Assembly (NCBI GenBank): GCA_023101885.1
Contig: JALPQD010000242.1
Location: 2,161,277 to 2,225,276, forward strand
DNA: 64,000 nucleotides
Direction: 5' to 3'
Source: Typhlomys cinereus
Taxonomy: Eukaryota; Chordata; Mammalia; Rodentia; Platacanthomyidae
Program-made: the position numbers and the translations under genes
Shown here: positions 58,141 through 64,000 of the stretch, piece after piece
Layout: the number at the start of each line of letters is the position of its first letter
Position numbering within the stretch: the stretch's first letter is position 1
Notes under the pieces: model-generated
What the model was told of the DNA's origin: nothing
Seen by the model: only the letters and a program-made list of their open reading frames with translations
Databases searched by the model: none

Positions 58141-59956
58141 GGCTTTGAAGAAAATACCCTGGCATTCCTGGGGCCACTGACGCGGCAGAGCCCCTTCATT
58201 GTAAGGGTCCCTCCCTTTCAGTGTTCTGGCCATCTGATTCTATTGCACACTGTCTTTGATAAAGTGTCCTGCAGGGGGTTCTGTAGGAGGCCAGATGGTG
58301 GGAAGCAAAGCTGTAAATGAATACCGTTGTCCTTGTGAATGCACACTGTCCTTGATCTTCTGTTCCCCATAGGGATGGGAAACAATGCACTTGCTGCACC
58401 CCATGCAGTGGCTGCACCTCATGCAGTGGCTGCACCCCATGCCCTTAGGGTAGTTTTCACTTCTCTGACAAGATGGCGCATTAGCAGGAATGGCTGGAAT
58501 CGAAGCAATGCTGTACAGTTGAGTTTGTGGAAATTCCTTGGCTTCTGTGGAGCAGGCAGGTGAGCTACGTGGAAACAGGATGGACTGTGCTCAGCGCATC
58601 TCCCCACCCCCACCCTGGCTCGGTGGGGTGCTGCTGTGCGGGGCGACATCTCCCTCCAGCCCTTTTGAGGTTTGAAAGTGGCACTGACTCGTGCTGTTCT
58701 TTGATGCGTCCTGGTCAGTGGCTGAAGAGGCCTGTGGGTTATAGACCGTGGCAGCAACACAGGGGTCATGTCAACCTCTAGGACACTGTGCCTGCTGGTA
58801 GTGTCCATGGATCCGTGCTGCACCGCGCGACCCCAGCCAGGAAGATGCCCATTGTGCTCCAACAAGGGGACCTGGTGATACCGCTGGCCTCACAGTGTCA
58901 CTTCTGACCTTACGTGTAATAGTTCTTGAAGGTGTTGGACTGTTTCCTCCAGCAGTACAGTTGTCTAGAGAGATGGTCATCGGTTCTTTCAGGAGCAGCA
59001 GCCTGGGACGGTATGGAAGGGTCTTTTCTTCTGGACTGGGTCTCTCTTTTAATAAATAGTGTGGTAAATAGTCTGACTTATTTCTAGAAACTAGACTAGG
59101 TGATCTCACATCTTTTACCGTGGCAATTACCTACAACTTCTAACACTTTTCTAACATTGATTTTCTTTGATATAAACTAAGGTTCACCTTGACAGTTCCC
59201 AGCAGTGTGAAAAAAGTACCAACCCCCATTAAGAAATGCCGTGATGCCAGAATTACCAATGCACGGCAGCGAGCATGTAGGCCGGAGAGTGTGAAAGGAG
59301 ATGCTGTGAGCTGCCCACAGGGCCCAGATGTACATCGTTCTCCACAGCAGAGAACACTGTGGGTGGTGATCCCCTGTGGCTCTGACGTCCACTGCAGTTC
59401 CAAGGTCACTGGTCCCAGTGGGGAGCAGCGTCTGGGGCATCCAGGCCAGGCCGTGGCATCACGCCAAGCAGATGCAACTCTGATGCTGAGCCGCAGGGTC
59501 AGAGTGGGGACGGTTGGCGAACTGAGAGTTAGGACAAGGGAAGAGAATGTGGCATTTTTAAGGCAAAATGACACAGACCTGTGTAGGAGATACTCTGATC
59601 ATTTTGTCACTGAATTCTTTTCTCTTACGTTTTCCGTGGTGCTAGGGATCCAACCTAGGGCCACACATCCCGGGCAGGGCCCTGACCCTGGCCCACACTC
59701 TCACGTACCTCCGAAGTCTCTCTCCTTCTCCGGCCTCTCTCTCTCTCAGCCTTGCCACCGGTGAGCTGGCACTCAGAGCACCGAGCTCAGGTTTCAGCAC
59801 ACCAGCTTGCCCTGCACCTTGGTTTTCCCATAATTTCAAGAAGTTATGATGTTGCACTTTTTTTTTCTTAATAAAGCAAGGTGGCACTGTCTAGTGTTCT
59901 GAGTTCTAGGTAGACTCCAAAAGTCCTAATTAGGGAACAGGCTTTTCTGATTACTA

Positions 59957-60098
59957 AAAAAAAAAAAAAAAAAAACCCTTGCATGCATGTATTTTTGAGT
60001 GTGCATGCATGTATTCTGAGTGCATGCGTGTATTATGAGTGCATGTGTGTATTCTTTATGTGTACATGCACATATTCTTTATGTGTGCATGCTTGTGG
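59957..60098. repeat. A-run and GCATGCATGT-type degenerate repeat
   Basis: A20-type run followed by repeated GTGCATGCATGTATTYTGAG phrases to about 60098. Confidence 0.8.
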
Positions 60099-62739
60099 AG
60101 GCCAAAGACGGCCCTGGTTTGTCTCTGACCTCCACCTTGAGACAGGCCCACTTACTTTCTCTGTGCGTAAGCCAGACTAGCAGACCCCTGAGCCTCTGTA
60201 GATTTCGCAGTTCTTGTCTGGCATCTCCCCACAGTGACAGCAAGAGCACAGATGTGTTTGCTACTGTGTGTGGCTCTAGTGTTCTGGATATTTGAACTGA
60301 GGTTTTCATGCCAGTAGGGCAAGCTCCACCCTCTGAACCAACTGCCTCCACCCACGGCCTCGCTTTTCTAACTTTTAAGTGTACTTAAAATGACGTGCTT
60401 CAATGCAGTCGTGCATAGTCATCAGTGCATGAGACCTCAAGGCATCCTTGGGACCCCCCCCCGACCAGTTGGGAGGCTTGCACAGATGTGCAGCATGAGT
60501 GTGACCTGTGCTTTAGTCTCTGCGGACCTGCACACAACCTCTTCAGGCATTACCAGCAGCGTGTGCAGAAAGCAGTAAAGAGATTCCTGTTAAAGACTGG
60601 AGTTCATGGGCCATGGCAAAGAAGAGCCTGGAAATTCTTGGCTTGTCTGTCACCTGGAAAATGGATTTCTCACACCAGGAAATTGAGAAGACTCTGGATT
60701 TTTCCAACCAAAGCTGTGAAGATAATTATGGGATTTGATAAGTTTGGGAGCAAACTGTTGTTTCTTCCTTCTTCATGTTTCCCTCTAAAAGAAAAATTAT
60801 TACTCCTGCTTCCAGGTGACTTCTCACTTGGTTCTGGCATCTTACAGGAATGAGGTGTGCTAAAGCTAAACAAGTTCATAGTGTGGAGTCAGCTTTAGAT
60901 ACACCTTAGATGTCAATAATGATAGCATGGGCAGGATGATCAGAGTTGCCTGACATCTTGACACTTACGGGGTTCACTGTTGATGATTGCAATTGGTTGG
61001 GCCCTTTTTCCTCTCAGGGGCTAATGCTCTGAGAAGGGATCTGGGCACGACAGTTTCGATCAATGCTTGGAAGCACGACTGTATTTTTATATAGTAGTTA
61101 TGATTGCTGGTGGCCTGGGTTTGCAAAGAGGAAGACAGCTTTTACCAGTTCCTGTCTTAACAAGAGGTGTCTGATTAATGTGTGAAAGATTCAAGAATAT
61201 TGACATGAACACAGCTTCAGAGCTGATAGCACAGTTCATAGTTAGGATATTTGGAAGGCTTTGGAAGAACACAAAGACTTGCTGTTGCCAGCTTTCAACT
61301 CATGTTAATGAATTCAGTCAGTCTGCATAGCATAAAAAGGCCCAAATACCACACGTGGTCAAGTGAGGGAAAGGTGCTTATGTTTGTGGGCCTTCCCTGC
61401 ACTGTAATGTCTGTAATCATGATGATGAATAAATTGTAAATGACAAATGACTTGTGTGTCCTGTGCATGTGACACCAAGAGTGGGTAAAACTGACAAGGA
61501 GTGAGCTCCCTCTGGTTCTTGCGGGGTGCCGTGTTGAGGGGCACTTCGTCTCTCAAGTTGCATTTCTGATGCTAGCACTGGCCTCTTGAGCCCAGGCAAG
61601 CAAAATGTCACTGAGCTGCAGCCTCAGCCATAACACTTTGTGTATAAATAACACGCGAGGCTCCTTTCCTTTTAAACTTCAGATTTTATACTGGCTTGTC
61701 TCTAGCAGGCAAGTGATTCTTTCTTGTTTCTCCTTGCCTGGAACTATTTCATTTTCCTCATTCTCTTAATCTATAAATAGATCTTGACTAGTACTGTCTA
61801 TATTATGGTTATGCACGCTGAAGACACATAGAGTCCTGTGTCTGTTTTCTTTTGACATACAACTTGTTTTTCACAACACCTCTGGACTTAGGATTTCTTG
61901 AAATTTCTTCAAAAGGTCTTTCCCCATGTAACATTAATTTTGTTTTTTTAAGCTTTCACAGATGAATACAATGAATGTATGTTTTCACCCCTTGCCCCCT
62001 CACATCCCACCCTGTAGGTTTTCCTTTCCTCCAGTGTCCTTTCCTCCATGCTCCTCTGCATGTGGGGTCGGTCCATTGGGCCATTAGGGGGCTGCATGGG
62101 CAAGCTCTTGCGTGCAGAAGCTCTTCTTTCCTGTCGAATGGGGCTGGATCTCCTGGGTTCCCATCCTGCGTGGTGGACTGTTGGGGGGCCAGCTGTGGTG
62201 AGGGACCAAGCGCTGACTTGTGAGCATCCACCCTGCCGTTTTCTCTTCCGGAACAATGTCACTGTCACTTTTTGGAGCCTCTTTCATCCTGTTGCCTTAT
62301 AGAGGAGCTGTGTGTAGTTGTCATTCAGAAGCCGAAATTCCCAGTCATCCACGAAGTCTTTGTCACTCATCTTCTGTTTCCCGGGTCTCATGCCTTCTTG
62401 AAGTCAGGAGCCCCCCCACCCCACCCCTTTTGTTTTTAGATAGGCCTTCACACTGTAGTTTAGGCGGCCTAGAACGTCCTCAGTCCTCGTCCCTCTTGGG
62501 ATTGCAGGTGTGACAATCATGCTTGGCTTGTCCGCCTCTTTGAGGACTGACTTTAATTTTTTTTCCCATGACGAGCAATCTCCCTTTATTAAAGTCCTTT
62601 GTGCTGGCTGACACGCCTCTACCCAAAGTAAGATCAGTTCAGCTTCCGGAGGCGGGTGGGCAGTGCACGTTGAGATGGCCAGGCATTTTATCTCCTCAGT
62701 GTCAAAGCCCGAGTTCCTTGCATTTAAAAATGTTATTCC

Positions 62740-63009
62740 GAGTGTGTGTCTGTGTATGTCAGAAGCACTGTATGCCCGTGGACATCCACGGGTGACTTTG
62801 GAAATCAGCCTGGATTGTGCTGCCTCCTACTTGAGCTGCTCTGAGTTTTCCCAGGCCCGGGGAGAGGGGGGAGGGAAGGGGGGGTTCCAGGGCTGAAAGT
62901 GTAGGCCACTGTCATTTCCATCTGTTGTTTTTTTAGGTGGACTCTAGGATCTGAACTCAGCACCTTCTGCTTGTGTGGCAGGCTTAACCCCTGAGCCATC
63001 TCTCCAGCT
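62740..63009 (-). mobile_element. Older SINE
   Basis: Reverse orientation, ending GGCTTAACCCCTGAGCCATC then TCTCCAGC. The body is interrupted by a G-rich stretch at 62860-62885. It lies 50 bp left of the young copy at 63062. Confidence 0.8.
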
Positions 63010-63061
63010 TTGCTCCTTGCTTTTAGAACAGTCTCCTCTGTTTTAAGAATTACTCAGTTTC

Positions 63062-63261
63062 TGGGGCTGGAGAGGTGGCTCAGGGGTTAAGCCTCCGCCT
63101 TGCAGGCAGAAGGTCCCGAGTTCGGATCCCAGATCCCACGTATAGACGCCAGGCGGAAGCGGGGGCGGCCTGCGCTTCTGGTCCTGGTAGGGCGGAGCCT
63201 GTGAATCCCAGGGCAGAAGGAGGTGGAGGCGTCCATGGTGGTTCGCGAATTCGTCCGTGGT

Positions 63262-63300
<39 letters not shown>

Positions 63301-63393
63301 AGACACACACACACAGACGCGCGCACATACACACACATATGCACACAGTTGAATAAATAATAATAATAATAAAAAAATATTTAAAAAAAAAAA
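63062..63393 (+). mobile_element. Young tRNA-derived SINE, copy 7
   Basis: Full-length, short-body subfamily with TTCGCGAATTCG, CA tract and GAATAAATAATAATAATAA tail. It is flanked by the perfect 17-bp duplication AAGAATTACTCAGTTTC (63045-63061, 63394-63410). It lies in OSBPL1A intron 4. Confidence 0.94.
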
Positions 63394-63664
63394 AAGAATT
63401 ACTCAGTTTCCTCTATAAAATTTCAAGCGGTCGGATGTTAAACCTTCAGATAGGCCTGTCCCCTTCCTGTCAATTTCGTTCTATTAGCTCTCACCTTTGT
63501 TCTTAGAAGAAACCCTCAAGTTTATCTTATGATCTTTATAGTGAATATTTTATTTTGGCTCTAGTTCTTGGTGTATAAAGGTTCTTTTTGTCTTGATGTC
63601 CCTATTTTGTAGCACTCAGTTCTTGGTTGATAAAAGCATTGCGTCTCTCTGAGGGTTTCTTGGT

Positions 63665-63666
<2 letters not shown>

Positions 63667-63708
<42 letters not shown>
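63667..63708. repeat. (TG)n microsatellite
   Basis: About twenty TG units at the left edge of the 92-bp duplication. Confidence 0.95.
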
Positions 63709-63711
<3 letters not shown>

Positions 63712-63873
63712 GTGTTTGCTTCCTTCCAACTCATTCCTCCTCTGACTTGACTGCCCATGCCGTCGGTTAGGATGGCCGCTCGGATGTGTGTGTGTGTGTT
63801 TGCGTGTTTGCTTCCTTCCGGCTCATTCCTCCTCTGACTTGACTGCCCACGCTGTCAGTTAGGATGGCCGCTC
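63690..63873. repeat. 92-bp tandem duplication
   Basis: GTTTGCGTGTTTGCTTCC through GGATGGCCGCTC occurs at 63706-63781 and 63798-63873, offset 92 bp, with five mismatches in 76 bp. Each unit begins in a (TG)n tract. Confidence 0.95.
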
Positions 63874-64000
63874 AAAGGGCTCAGAAGCTCTGTGTCCTTG
63901 GGACGAACCCTCAGGCTCCTTGAGTTCACATAGTGTGCTTCTGCACTTTTAAAGGGTGTTTTCTTACGCAGATGTATAAGGCCTGTTTCTAATAATCTTA

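Larger units (their letters stand above)
57766..62739. other. OSBPL1A intron 4, right part
   Basis: No splice-bounded ankyrin exon was found. It holds the ID-like element at 58076, a GCACCCCATGCAGTGGCT short tandem repeat (three 18-bp units at about 58394-58445), and unassigned repeat-like DNA around 60100-60360. Confidence 0.5.

Overview
The window is nuclear DNA from a rodent of the mouse-related clade. It holds two partial, divergently transcribed protein-coding genes whose introns and intergenic space are full of rodent retrotransposons. Composite tRNA/7SL-derived (B4-like) SINEs, B1 and ID-like SINEs and MaLR-like LTRs point to a mouse-related rodent. The youngest SINE family is B2-like at its head, but its body matches neither mouse nor rat B2, so this is not Mus or Rattus. 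A jerboa-like (dipodoid) or other non-murid lineage is possible; the species cannot be fixed from the sequence alone.

Left end, minus strand: the 5' part of IMPACT. Four coding exons are readable (4975-4940, 4031-3903, 3027-2975, 2088-2026). They join in frame with GT/AG sites into the N-terminal RWD domain; later exons lie left of base 1. The first exon sits in a CpG island (about 4600-5390) that carries two ETS-type sites.

5.4-27.4 kb: the intergenic spacer. I see no exon here, only SINEs, B4 composites, MaLR-like LTRs, three related copies of a second LTR family, and simple repeats.

27.5 kb to the right end, plus strand: the 5' part of OSBPL1A (ORP1L, the late-endosomal sterol sensor). 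A second CpG island (27480-28390) is the likely promoter and noncoding first exon. Intron 1 is about 12 kb. Coding exons follow at 39931-40058 (ATG), 43583-43668 and 44392-44466; together they encode the start of the ankyrin-repeat domain that binds Rab7. Exon 5 lies beyond the window. The IMPACT/OSBPL1A head-to-head order is the same as in human chromosome 18q11.

Intron 4 of OSBPL1A contains a near-complete antisense LINE-1 (49887-56266) with a 14-bp target-site duplication, an intact ORF1, an ORF2 broken by one frameshift and one in-frame stop, a purine-rich 3'UTR and a tandem-monomer 5'UTR. The same intron has an 18-bp VNTR and, near the right edge, a 92-bp tandem duplication.

I found no evidence of a novel gene system. 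The points most worth following up are the L1 lineage with 247-bp 5' monomers, a young tRNA-Ala-like SINE family with a built-in CA microsatellite, the absence of tandem repeats in IMPACT intron 1 (relevant to imprinting), and E-box/M-box motifs in the OSBPL1A CpG island.
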